Position numbers and translations under genes: made by a program. DNA of 33,078 nucleotides from Nanobdellota archaeon (GTDB taxonomy: Archaea > Nanobdellota > Nanobdellia > Woesearchaeales > WJIZ01), in the NCBI GenBank assembly GCA_023140175.1, contig JAGLMD010000053.1, positions 1 through 33,078 on the forward strand, given 5' to 3'. Positions 25,379 through 32,896 of this stretch are shown here, in pieces. The notes beneath the pieces were generated by a model, which saw only the letters and a list, made by a program, of their open reading frames with translations, was not told the origin of the DNA and made no database searches. How positions within the stretch are numbered: position 1 is the stretch's first letter; the number at the start of each line of letters is the position of its first letter.

Positions 25379-25927
25379 ATGAGAATAGGTGTTTATGGCT
25401 CTGCAGCTGAGAATAACAAGCCATCTGCAAATGAGAAAGCCAGAGAGATAGGAAGAGAGATAGCGAGAAAGGGGCATGTGCTGATAACTGGCGGCTGTAA
25501 TGGTTTTCCTTATGAGGCAGTTATCGGAGCAAGAGAATTTGACGGGCATTGTATAGCTTATTCTCCGGCTACTTCCCTTGAGGAGCATGTACATACTTTT
25601 GGTTTTCCTGTTGATGGTTTTTCTGAATTTGTATATACTCCTGAATCTTTTGAGCATGCTAATGATAGATATATCTGCCTAAAATACCGGAACCTGATCT
25701 CTGTAGCATCTGTTGATGCAGGATTAATAATAGGTGGGAGAACTGGTACTATGAATGAATTCACACTACTTTATGACTGGGGCAAGAATATAGGCGTACT
25801 AGCGGAGAGCGGAGGAATAACAAATGAAGCTATCCAAACACTCCTAAAAGATATAGATAAAGATAGGGGCTCTAAAATAATATATGATGCTGAGCCAATT
25901 TCTTTAGTAAAAAGATTAGTTACTTGA
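25379..25927 (+). CDS. LOG-like (SLOG superfamily) nucleotide-binding protein
   Basis: The 182-residue Rossmann-like protein begins RIGVYGSAA, has the VLITGGCNGFPYEAVIGAREF loop (about 34-54) and the signature GGRTGTMNE (119-127), which corresponds to the PGGxGTxxE of LOG phosphoribohydrolases. It is closer to the short TIGR00725-type proteins than to true LOG. The family binds nucleotides and some members release bases from nucleoside monophosphates; which ligand is used here is unknown. Old annotations call such proteins lysine decarboxylases, which is an error. The TATA-like AATTATATAAAT at about 25345-25356 is about 28 bases before the ATG (leaderless). It is divergent from lysK. Confidence 0.78.
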   Translation: MRIGVYGSAAENNKPSANEKAREIGREIARKGHVLITGGCNGFPYEAVIGAREFDGHCIAYSPATSLEEHVHTFGFPVDGFSEFVYTPESFEHANDRYICLKYRNLISVASVDAGLIIGGRTGTMNEFTLLYDWGKNIGVLAESGGITNEAIQTLLKDIDKDRGSKIIYDAEPISLVKRLVT

Positions 25928-25996
25928 TAAGTGCTGGAAATCAATTGAACATAAGCAAGGTTTGTATTATAATATAAGCACACCCAGAACAAAAAA

Positions 25997-26353
25997 TCAT
26001 GTAAAATATCTTGGATCATCACTTCTTATGGTTATTTCACTTTTATCTGTTTTGTTATATTTTGTGCTAATCTTTTCTTTTTTCACATCTGTTTCTTTAT
26101 CATCTTTTATATCATTGATCTCCAGGACTTTTTTCATGTTCATATTGCCGCAGTTCATGCAGCTGAAATAGGCGCCATATTTGCCCTTCTTTATATCTAA
26201 GTAACCTCCGCAAATGCATTTGATATCCTTTATGATAGAATTCTTGTGTCTTGAGCAGACAGGAATGCTTTGAGGATTTACTGTTGTTGCCTGCTGATTA
26301 CAAAAAGGGCATTTGTCTATTTTGCTCTGTCCATATTTTTTAGGGATATACAT
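25997..26353 (-). CDS. Small two-zinc-ribbon protein
   Basis: The 118-residue protein has a first metal site CPFCNQ...CSRH (Cys15, Cys18, Cys33, His36) and a second C4 site CICGG...CMNCG (Cys46, Cys48, Cys65, Cys68). The second site resembles the topoisomerase-type zinc finger (GGYLDIKKGKYGAYFSCMNC). The rest (about 75-118) is Lys/Asp-rich and disordered. Proteins with this opening occur in several DPANN lineages, in my recollection, without a known role; DNA or RNA binding is likely. A TTATTATAAAGG element precedes the ATG by about 20 bases. It lies 32 bases downstream of the dapL stop and may also be read from that transcript. Confidence 0.7.
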   Translation of the reverse strand: MYIPKKYGQSKIDKCPFCNQQATTVNPQSIPVCSRHKNSIIKDIKCICGGYLDIKKGKYGAYFSCMNCGNMNMKKVLEINDIKDDKETDVKKEKISTKYNKTDKSEITIRSDDPRYFT

Positions 26354-26385
26354 ATTGAATCAAACCTTTATAATAATAAAAGAAA

Positions 26386-27567
26386 TCAAAACTTCAGATT
26401 CCTTAGTTTATCTGCTGCTATCTTACAATCATTGATAGTTGGAACCAGTGCAAACCTAACATAGCCGTCTCCGGGATTCAAGCCATCTACTGGATCAGAT
26501 ATCCATGGGCCCGGTGTAACAACACAAGCTATTTTCGGATCAAGAAGCTTCTTTGCAAAATCTACTGATGTCATTTTCTCTGGAACCTTTTGCCATATGT
26601 ACATTGTTGCTTTTGGAGTGCAGTCTTCCAATCCTGCCTCAACTAATGCCTTGCACACTAAATCCCTCTTTCTCTTATAGTTTTCCCTCATCAGCTTGAC
26701 ATGAGATTCATCTTCATATGCTGCAATAGCTGCATCCTGCAGGAATGTTGAAGTGCCGGAGTCGATATTTGTTTTTACTTTTCTGAATATCTTTATTATT
26801 TCTGCATCTCCAGCTATCCAGCCTACCCTGTAAGTAGTCATGAAGCTTCTTTTAGATAAAGAGTTGAAAACAACTATCCCTTCCCTGTCAAGTTCAAGGA
26901 TCGATATTGGTTTGTCATCTTCATTGTAATAGAATTCTGAATAAGGTTCGTCAGAAGCAATAATAATATTATTATCATGGCCAAAATCAATGACTTTCTT
27001 AAAGAATTCTTTTGATGCTGTCTGTGTTGTGGGATTATTTGGGTAGTTTATCCAAAGAATCTTTGATTTTTTTACTATTTCAGCTGGAATCTTTTCTAAT
27101 TCTGGATAGAAATTATTCTCCTTTGTTAAAGGCATGAAATAACTTTTTCCTTCGGCAAATAAAGTTCCTCTTGAGTAAGGGGGATAGCCGGGAGTAGGGC
27201 ATAGCACATAATCACCAGGATTGACAAAGCCCTCTGCGAAATTAAACACAGCTTCTTTGCTGCCCGCTGTTGAAGAAATTTCTGTTTTGGGGTCTAAATC
27301 AATATTAAATCTTTTCTTGTTCCAATTAGCAACAGATTCTCTGAATTCTAAACTGCCGATGTAAGAAGGATAACCAGAGCTTCTTTTTTTGTCAATGGCC
27401 CTTTTGGTATAGTTTCTAATTATTCCGGGAGTTTGCTCTTTTGGATCGCCAACACCAAAGTCTATTGGAATGATATCCTGCTTCTTTAGTTTTTCAACTT
27501 CGTTATCAACATCAGCAAAAGCATAGCTGCCTATGGACTGCACCCTTTTTGAAGCTTCTATCATCAT
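26386..27567 (-). CDS. dapL: Class I aminotransferase, probable LL-diaminopimelate aminotransferase
   Basis: The 393-residue PLP enzyme has the GYPSYIGSLEFRE segment (about 65-77), NYPNNPT (about 174-180, Asn178), DEPY (Asp206, Tyr209) and the PLP lysine in SLSKRSF (Lys239), with GW at 249-250. Context with asd, dapA, dapB and lysA, and the absence of dapD, dapE or ddh, suggests it converts tetrahydrodipicolinate directly to LL-diaminopimelate. The sequence itself also fits generic aspartate or N-succinyl-DAP aminotransferases, so the substrate is inferred. It has its own promoter (TTTTATAAATA, about 27610-27621) and a GAGGT ribosome site 6 bases before the first of two ATGs. Confidence 0.75.
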   Translation of the reverse strand: MMIEASKRVQSIGSYAFADVDNEVEKLKKQDIIPIDFGVGDPKEQTPGIIRNYTKRAIDKKRSSGYPSYIGSLEFRESVANWNKKRFNIDLDPKTEISSTAGSKEAVFNFAEGFVNPGDYVLCPTPGYPPYSRGTLFAEGKSYFMPLTKENNFYPELEKIPAEIVKKSKILWINYPNNPTTQTASKEFFKKVIDFGHDNNIIIASDEPYSEFYYNEDDKPISILELDREGIVVFNSLSKRSFMTTYRVGWIAGDAEIIKIFRKVKTNIDSGTSTFLQDAAIAAYEDESHVKLMRENYKRKRDLVCKALVEAGLEDCTPKATMYIWQKVPEKMTSVDFAKKLLDPKIACVVTPGPWISDPVDGLNPGDGYVRFALVPTINDCKIAADKLRNLKF

Positions 27568-27621
27568 TTTCTTACCTCGTTTTTTACAGTTTAGAAAAGA
27601 TACTGAAGGTATTTATAAAAT

Positions 27622-28785
27622 TTATTGCTTTTGTTGAGCAGAATTAATAGGCACTTCATATGTCACTTCCGATATTAGATGGCCATTAGGAATTAGGGAG
27701 TCATTAGGAAAAACACTATTCTTGTAAAGGGGAGTTATTTCAATCTTAACACCTTTAGCTTCAGCAGGCAATTTTGGGTTTAATTTTAAAATAACAGAAC
27801 CCATCTTAATTTCATCTATTAAATTACCTTCTCCACCATGCCCAAGAGGAAAAGAATTATTTCCATATTTAAGTTCAACTACTTTAGACACCTGCTGATG
27901 CAAGCCCTCTAATTTATAATCCAGATTGAACTTGAATCCTTCCAAGGCCATATGTGAATTACTGACCTCGATGAATTTTAGGCTATAAACTCCATTTTCT
28001 AAACAAATATACTTAAAATCATGTGATGGGATCGTTTTATACTTCTTATTAAAATCAGCTATAAAATCTTCATTTAATTCGGGGGAGATGCTAATAACCT
28101 CATCTAAGTTTTTCTTCTTTGCTAAAACAGAACTGAATTGAGTATATAGGCTTTTCAACAGAGCCTCAGTCTGGCTATAGCTAAGTTTCCTCTTTGACTC
28201 ACCTTCTTTTTCCCAGGCTAGATAAGCCTTAATACCCCCAGATAGTCCATTAATCTGATATTTTAGATCCTTCATGTCATTAATATAACAGATAAAATTA
28301 GAAGTAAATTGCCTCATTTTATCCAGGGTATCCTTATCAATATTATTTTCCCTATCAGTAAGCTCTATTTGCACTTGCTCACTTAGTGCATCTTTATTTA
28401 CCGTATCCAAAAAACCTGACCATTCTGCTTTTAAATACTTATTATAGATTGAAAAAAAATTAATGGAATGCTCCCTAAAATCAGTCAAATCTGATGAATT
28501 TATTGGCTGATAATCCTTACCTTCAATAAGAAAAGTAGAATCAGTACCTGATGTTCCTGAATAGATCATTATATCATCAAATTCTAAACCAGAACGATTA
28601 GATCGTTGCTGAGACTCTCCAGCAGAAGATATTAAATTTGAAATATCACAAACAGCTTGTTTATAGTCAGAAACAATATCTTTCTTTATTTCTTCAGAAA
28701 GAATTTCCCACGCCCTTATATTCTTTTCCTCAATAAGGTCAGTAAGTAGTCTCCTATCACTTGTAATGTCTCTTTTAACTGCCAT
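27622..28785 (-). CDS. Unknown soluble protein between lysA and dapL
   Basis: No family is recognised. The product (387 residues) looks helical in its first two thirds (coiled-coil-prone, with few Cys or Gly). The last third (about 270-385) is beta-like, with a possible jelly-roll or Ig-type domain (KFIEVSNSHMALEGFKFNLDY ... VILKLNPKLP). No signal peptide is seen. A start at 28806 is possible, but the TATA-like TTTTTATATA (minus, about 28807-28816) is about 26 bases before the ATG at 28785, so I take that as a leaderless start (MAVKRDITSD). It interrupts the diaminopimelate gene series and has its own promoter, so it may not belong to the pathway. Confidence 0.6.
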   Translation of the reverse strand: MAVKRDITSDRRLLTDLIEEKNIRAWEILSEEIKKDIVSDYKQAVCDISNLISSAGESQQRSNRSGLEFDDIMIYSGTSGTDSTFLIEGKDYQPINSSDLTDFREHSINFFSIYNKYLKAEWSGFLDTVNKDALSEQVQIELTDRENNIDKDTLDKMRQFTSNFICYINDMKDLKYQINGLSGGIKAYLAWEKEGESKRKLSYSQTEALLKSLYTQFSSVLAKKKNLDEVISISPELNEDFIADFNKKYKTIPSHDFKYICLENGVYSLKFIEVSNSHMALEGFKFNLDYKLEGLHQQVSKVVELKYGNNSFPLGHGGEGNLIDEIKMGSVILKLNPKLPAEAKGVKIEITPLYKNSVFPNDSLIPNGHLISEVTYEVPINSAQQKQ

Positions 28786-28863
28786 AATCTTTGAAATTAA
28801 ATACATATATAAAAAACTTATTATTCAAGGGTGGTATATGAAACCGAGAGAATAGAGTGGTGC

Positions 28864-30126
28864 TTAAACCTTAAACTTTTCCAGTTGCTTAAAATCCAAA
28901 GTAGCAAAATAATCTTCTACTGTTTCTTGTCTTCTTATCTGGATTACTTCATTGTTTTCTCTTAATAGCAATTCTCCACACCTTAACTTTCCATTATAAT
29001 TAAAGCCCATTGGCTTTCCATGAGCGCCCGCATCATGCAATACAAGTATATCCCCTACTTCAATCTCAGGGAGCATCCTATCTATTGCAAACTTATCATT
29101 ATTCTCGCATAAAGAGCCGGTCACATCATACTTATGGTCGCAAGCCTTATTCTCCTTACCTAAAACAGTTAAATGATGATACGCACCATAAATGGCAGGC
29201 CTCATGAAATCTGCCATAGACGAATCTGTTCCCACATAATCCTTATAGGTGTGCTTCATATGCCTTACAGACATTACAAGATAACCAAATGGCCCTGTAA
29301 TGACTCTTCCGCATTCCATATAAATCTTCAAAGGGCCTAATCCATTAGCAGATATCTTTTCAGAATATGCCTTCTTTATTCCATCAGCTAGAAACTCAAA
29401 AGAAACAGGCTTCTCATCAGGTCTTAAAGGAATCCCAATTCCTCCGCCCAGATTGACAAATTCAAACCGAATATCCAGCTTCTTACTTATCTCAACAACT
29501 AAATCAAAAAGCATTATAGCTGTATCTATAAAATATTCCCGATTCAATTCATTCGAGATTATCATTGTATGTAGCCCGAATCTCTTTACTCCTTTCTCTT
29601 TCATAATCCTATAGCCCTCAATTAACTGTGCCTTCGTAAGCCCATACTTCGCTTCCTTTGGGTCACCAATTATTACATTGCCTTGCCTTGCAGGCCCGGG
29701 GTTATACCTAAAACATATCAAATCAGGTATTCCGATAGTATCATCCAAAAAATTAATATGACTGATATCATCAACATTAATTATAGCTCCTGATTCACTT
29801 GCCTTCTTATATTCTTCAGCAGGAGTATTGTTAGAGCTAAACATAATATCCTCTCCGGAAACTCCTACTTTCTCAGCTAACAAAATCTCAGGAAGCGAAC
29901 TGCAATCCATACCGAATCCTTCTTCTCTTAATATTTTCATAATATAAGGATTAGGGCATGCCTTTACTGCAAAAAATTCCTCAAATCCTTCAATATCCTT
30001 AAATGCCTTCTTCAACCTTCTAGCATTTTCCCTGATTCCCTTCTCATCATAGATAAGGAAGGGAGTTCGATATTTTTTTGTTATTTCCAGTATTTTCTCT
30101 TTTGAAAAGGGTAGTTTCTTTATCAT
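28864..30126 (-). CDS. lysA: Diaminopimelate decarboxylase
   Basis: Decarboxylates diaminopimelate to lysine, the last step of the pathway. The 420-residue fold-III PLP enzyme has the PLP lysine in FAVKACPNPY (Lys55), the glycine-rich LGGGIG phosphate loop and the MECGR segment. The C-terminal active-site Cys lies in GSLCENND, followed by LHDAGAHG and NYNGK (Tyr). The CENND form differs from the CESGD of textbook LysA, so it belongs to a divergent branch; activity on related diamino acids cannot be excluded. It is 18 bases after dapA with a GAGGT ribosome site, so it is the third gene of a dapB-dapA-lysA operon. Length is typical. Confidence 0.85.
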   Translation of the reverse strand: MIKKLPFSKEKILEITKKYRTPFLIYDEKGIRENARRLKKAFKDIEGFEEFFAVKACPNPYIMKILREEGFGMDCSSLPEILLAEKVGVSGEDIMFSSNNTPAEEYKKASESGAIINVDDISHINFLDDTIGIPDLICFRYNPGPARQGNVIIGDPKEAKYGLTKAQLIEGYRIMKEKGVKRFGLHTMIISNELNREYFIDTAIMLFDLVVEISKKLDIRFEFVNLGGGIGIPLRPDEKPVSFEFLADGIKKAYSEKISANGLGPLKIYMECGRVITGPFGYLVMSVRHMKHTYKDYVGTDSSMADFMRPAIYGAYHHLTVLGKENKACDHKYDVTGSLCENNDKFAIDRMLPEIEVGDILVLHDAGAHGKPMGFNYNGKLRCGELLLRENNEVIQIRRQETVEDYFATLDFKQLEKFKV

Positions 30127-30144
30127 ATTAAATACCTCGAGAAT

Positions 30145-31032
30145 TTAGATAAGCTTCATATCTTCAAGCATCTCTTTCCATTTCTCTCTGTTTTTTTGGG
30201 ATAATTCGCACATCGGCAACCTGTAAATCTCTTCGCACATCCCTTTCATAGCTAAAGCTGCTTTTATGGGAATAGGATTTGTCTCTATGAATTCACCTTT
30301 GAAAAAATCCTGCATCTCATCATTTAGTTTTTTTGCTTTATCAAAGTCTTTGTTTAATGCTGCATCTACCATTGCGACCATCTTATCTGGAATAAGGTTA
30401 GAGGCAACTGAAACAACACCGCGGCCGCCTGCTTTAATCAAATCAAGAGTTATGTTATCATCTCCGGATAGAACGCTGAAATTATCTGGAGCTTGATTTA
30501 TAACATCCTTCATCTGGCCTAAGTTTCCGGATGCTTCCTTTACTGCTGTGATATTTTTACAATCTTTGATTAATCTCATTAATGTTGGAGTTTCTACATT
30601 AACTGCTGTTCTGCCTTTGATGTTATAGGCAATTATCTCTGTTTTTGTGTCTTTTATCGAATCAGCCACTGCCTTGAAATGCCTGTAAAGGCCTTCCTGT
30701 GTTGGTTTGTTATAGTATGGATTAACAACAAGGCATGCATCTGCTCCTGCGCCTGCTGCGTGTTTTGTCAATCTTATTGCTTCTGCTGTTGAATTAGAGC
30801 CTGTTCCCGCTATTACTATACACCTATTGCTAACCCATTCAATTACACTCTCTATTACCTTACCATGCTCAGCATGAGTCAAAGTAGGAGATTCGCCAGT
30901 TGTTCCCATAGGAACTATTCCTGCTACTTTATTTTCTATCTGGAATTCTACTAAGTTCTTTAATGAATCCCAGTCTATTTCACCACTCTTCTTGAAAGGT
31001 GTAATAATTGCTGTGTAAACGCCTTGAAACAT
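30145..31032 (-). CDS. dapA: 4-Hydroxy-tetrahydrodipicolinate synthase
   Basis: Condenses pyruvate with aspartate semialdehyde, the first lysine-specific step. The 295-residue TIM-barrel protein has GTTGES (43-48), the catalytic Tyr136 and Arg141 in YNIKGRT (the usual form is YNxPxRT with Pro; here Lys-Gly), and the Schiff-base Lys165 in VKEASGN. The SGDD segment is also present. Length is standard. The GGGGGG ribosome site is formed by the last codons of dapB, 2 bases between genes, so expression is coupled. Neighbours dapB and lysA make the DapA assignment firmer than for an isolated aldolase of this superfamily (NAL, KDG aldolase). Confidence 0.93.
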   Translation of the reverse strand: MFQGVYTAIITPFKKSGEIDWDSLKNLVEFQIENKVAGIVPMGTTGESPTLTHAEHGKVIESVIEWVSNRCIVIAGTGSNSTAEAIRLTKHAAGAGADACLVVNPYYNKPTQEGLYRHFKAVADSIKDTKTEIIAYNIKGRTAVNVETPTLMRLIKDCKNITAVKEASGNLGQMKDVINQAPDNFSVLSGDDNITLDLIKAGGRGVVSVASNLIPDKMVAMVDAALNKDFDKAKKLNDEMQDFFKGEFIETNPIPIKAALAMKGMCEEIYRLPMCELSQKNREKWKEMLEDMKLI

Positions 31033-31034
31033 TT

Positions 31035-31775
31035 TTATTGCCCCCCGATTATCTCATTCATTAGATCGTCAATATTATAAAATCCTTTTTTCCCTTTAAT
31101 CCACTCTGCTGCCATAACAGAGCCAACTGCAAAGCCTGAACGATTTCTTGCTGTGTGAGTTATCTCTATTGTGTCTGCTTCAGAGTCAAAAATAATCTTA
31201 TGTGTTCCTGGAATAGAGCCCCCCCTCATGGATGCGAAATGCAGTTCATCTTCAGCTATTTCTCTGTTTAGTTTTTCTGTGGCTAATTTTTTCTTTCTAT
31301 CTACATTCTTCAGGATTATATCAGCTAACATCTTTGCTGTTCCGGATGGAGAATCTTTCTTTCCCTTATGATGCATCTCAAATGCTGAGATATCATAAGA
31401 ATCAATATTGTTGATTATCTTTGAAGCACAATCAAGGATTCTAAATAAAACATTAACTCCTATTGAAAAGTTTCCTGCCCATATAAATCCAATATCACTT
31501 ACATTGGATTTCATCTCTTCCATCTTATCATACCAGCCTGTTGTAGCCATAACCGTGTTTATCTTAAGTTGGTTGTATAATTTTGCATTTTTTAATGCTG
31601 TTTCTGGGATTGTAAAGTCTATTGCAGCATCTACATTTTTCATAGATTCTTCATTTATCTCAGGAAAATCTGCCCTGCAGTTAGGATCTATAGTTACGAC
31701 CTCATGTTCTTTAGATTTAGCAATAGCTTCAACTTCCTTTCCCATTCTTCCATAACCAACAATAGCAATCTTCAT
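31035..31775 (-). CDS. dapB: 4-Hydroxy-tetrahydrodipicolinate reductase
   Basis: NAD(P)H-dependent second lysine-specific step. The product (about 246 residues) has the nucleotide-binding AIVGYGRMGKEV near the N-terminus, the ATTGW segment, and the catalytic signature EMHHKGKKDSPSGTA with the conserved His-His and Lys. The RGGSIPGTH and IEITHTARNRSGFAVG segments are also family features. A TTG at 31781 and ATGs at 31778 and 31775 are all in frame. The AAGGTGAT ribosome site favours 31775, and 31778 is almost as good. It is the first gene of the dapB-dapA-lysA operon. The TATA-like AATATTTAAAT (minus, about 31811-31821) lies in the region shared with the divergent ACT-domain gene. Confidence 0.93.
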   Translation of the reverse strand: MKIAIVGYGRMGKEVEAIAKSKEHEVVTIDPNCRADFPEINEESMKNVDAAIDFTIPETALKNAKLYNQLKINTVMATTGWYDKMEEMKSNVSDIGFIWAGNFSIGVNVLFRILDCASKIINNIDSYDISAFEMHHKGKKDSPSGTAKMLADIILKNVDRKKKLATEKLNREIAEDELHFASMRGGSIPGTHKIIFDSEADTIEITHTARNRSGFAVGSVMAAEWIKGKKGFYNIDDLMNEIIGGQ

Positions 31776-31781
31776 CATCAA

Positions 31782-31890
31782 ATCACCTTGAAATTCAGTT
31801 AAACCGATTGATTTAAATATTTACCGCATAGAAACATTTAAAAGCATTTAAACATTCTGTTACTATTATAACAATTAGCAATGCTGGAAA
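31782..31890. promoter_or_regulatory. Divergent control region of dapB operon and ACT-domain gene
   Basis: The region holds a TATA box for dapB (about 31811-31821), two direct ATTTAAA repeats spaced 10 bases (CATTTAAA at 31835-31842 and 31845-31852), and a 20-base motif at 31856-31875 that overlaps the TATA-like CTATTATA (31863-31870) of the ACT-domain gene. The ACT gene start lies about 25 bases after that TATA, so its mRNA is leaderless. The layout fits autoregulation with control of the operon. Confidence 0.55.
31856..31875 (+). promoter_or_regulatory. Candidate operator, copy 2 (dapB/ACT-gene divergent promoter)
   Basis: The site TCTGTTACTATTATAACAAT matches the asd/hom site (19299-19318, other strand) at 19 of 20 positions. 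It contains GTTA and TAAC as inverted half-sites. Binding here would cover the TATA box of the ACT-domain gene, consistent with autorepression. The recurrence in just these two lysine-related divergent promoters is the main evidence. Confidence 0.5.
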
Positions 31891-32541
31891 ATGGTAACAA
31901 TAAGTCATCTTGTAGAAAAGACAATCAACGAACGGCCCCTATTATTTCAGGCTCTTGAACAGGATATTGTAAGCTTTGGCAATTTAGCAGCACAGCTAGA
32001 GTCTGAGATTAGCGAGGAGTTAGGGAAGGATGTAAGAAGGTCAGCAATAGTCATGGCTTTGAGAAGATACACAGATAAGATACAGGAGAAATCAAAGATA
32101 GCTAAGTTTGATTTCCGTTCTGAGATAAATATGAAGACAAATCTTTGTGATTTGGCTGTGAGGAAAAGCCCGGGATTATTTTTGAAATTACAGAGGATCC
32201 ATAAGATAGCTGACTATGGGAAAGGAGATACTCTAAATATAATACATGGCAATTATGAGGTAAGTATTGTAACAAACATAAAACACATTGCTGCGATAAA
32301 GAAAGAGCTCAAGGGAGAGAAGATAATAAAGATTGAGCAGAACCTTGTTGCTTTATCATTGAATTTTTCTGAGAAGTTCTTATACACTCCAGGAATTATT
32401 GCGACTGTTGTCAGGAAATTAACTTGGGAAAACATCAATATCTATGAGCTGATATCTACTTTTACAGAACTCACATTTATTATTTCTTCAAAAGATGCTA
32501 CAAAAGGATATAATGCATTGCAGAGATTGGTTAACTTGTAA
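31891..32541 (+). CDS. Putative HTH and ACT-domain regulator of the lysine genes
   Basis: The 216-residue protein has a helical N-terminal region (about 1-65, FGNLAAQLESEI then RRSAIVMALRRY) that could be a helix-turn-helix. A middle beta-containing part follows, and then a C-terminal ACT domain (about 150-216, with TPGIIATVVRKLTWENINIYELIS), close in style to the ACT domains of aspartate kinase. ACT domains bind amino acids, so it is a candidate sensor of lysine or threonine. It is divergent from dapB-dapA-lysA and shares a control region carrying the candidate operator. A TATA at 31863-31870 gives a leaderless start at 31891. The HTH is inferred. Alternatives are a stand-alone ACT regulator of an enzyme, or a protein with no DNA contact. 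Confidence 0.7.
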   Translation: MVTISHLVEKTINERPLLFQALEQDIVSFGNLAAQLESEISEELGKDVRRSAIVMALRRYTDKIQEKSKIAKFDFRSEINMKTNLCDLAVRKSPGLFLKLQRIHKIADYGKGDTLNIIHGNYEVSIVTNIKHIAAIKKELKGEKIIKIEQNLVALSLNFSEKFLYTPGIIATVVRKLTWENINIYELISTFTELTFIISSKDATKGYNALQRLVNL

Positions 32542-32546
32542 AATAT

Positions 32547-32762
32547 TTAAATTTTTATAATTTTAAATCTTTTATTTTTCTTAGCTTTTGTAATATTGAA
32601 GCTTCCTTCTGCAAGCTTTGATGTCTTTAAAGCATATTCTTTAGCTTTATCTTCTGTTGAGAAAGTTTTTGCACTGTTCTTTCCTTCGACATTTCTAAAT
32701 CTCCCTTTTCTTGAAGAGGTTATCCCTAATTTTCTTTTAATTCTTGTATGTATTCTTGGCAT
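32547..32762 (-). CDS. Small basic protein, possibly ribosome- or nucleic acid-associated
   Basis: The 71-residue protein is strongly basic. The N-terminus reads MPRIHTRIKRKLG, followed by SSRKGRFR. The middle KTFSTEDKAKEYALK resembles a small alpha/beta element, and the tail KAKKNKRFKIIKI is again basic. Such a composition suggests RNA or ribosome binding. Similar short proteins occur in other DPANN genomes in my recollection, without an assigned name. The AAAGGTGA ribosome site is 7 bases before the ATG, so it needs a leader. The nearest promoter with enough room is that of the tRNA-Lys gene upstream, so both may be on one transcript. Confidence 0.7.
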   Translation of the reverse strand: MPRIHTRIKRKLGITSSRKGRFRNVEGKNSAKTFSTEDKAKEYALKTSKLAEGSFNITKAKKNKRFKIIKI

Positions 32763-32804
32763 TTGATTTTCACCTTTAGTTGAATATATATGGGCCCTAG
32801 GGGA

Positions 32805-32823
32805 CTTTCGAGCTATAAAGCAT
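32805..32823 (-). other. T-loop tRNA intron (19 nt)
   Basis: Exon TTCG pairs with intron CGAA (4 bp), flanked by 3-nt bulges AAA on the 5' side and AGT on the 3' side. The T-stem GGGGG/CCCCT is the outer helix, and GCT-TTAT-AGC is an inner hairpin next to a T-T mismatch. Cutting after the second base of each bulge yields T-loop TTCGAAT of exactly 7 nt. Introns in this position (after 59) are rare. Confidence 0.75.
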
Positions 32824-32864
32824 TTCGAACCCCCGACCCCTCGCTTAAGAGGCGAGTGCTCTAA

Positions 32865-32896
32865 TTGCCCGCTAGCTTGCTATAAGCAAGCAGACG
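32865..32896 (-). other. D-loop tRNA intron (32 nt)
   Basis: The insert contains a 6-bp hairpin (GCTTGC, loop TTATA, GCAAGC). The flanks form a bulge-helix-bulge: exon GCCT pairs with intron GGGC (4 bp, one G-U), with 3-nt bulges GGC on the 5' side and AAT on the 3' side. Cutting after the second base of each bulge leaves D-loop AGCCTGGTTA. This is the rule for archaeal splicing endonuclease. The outer helix (D-stem) is slightly offset, so the fold is relaxed rather than perfect. Confidence 0.7.

Noticed and set aside
25379-25927. Lysine decarboxylase, as suggested by older family names and the lysine-rich context
   Set aside because: The GGxxGTxxE signature is of the LOG/SLOG nucleotide-binding type; the decarboxylase name is a historic misannotation.
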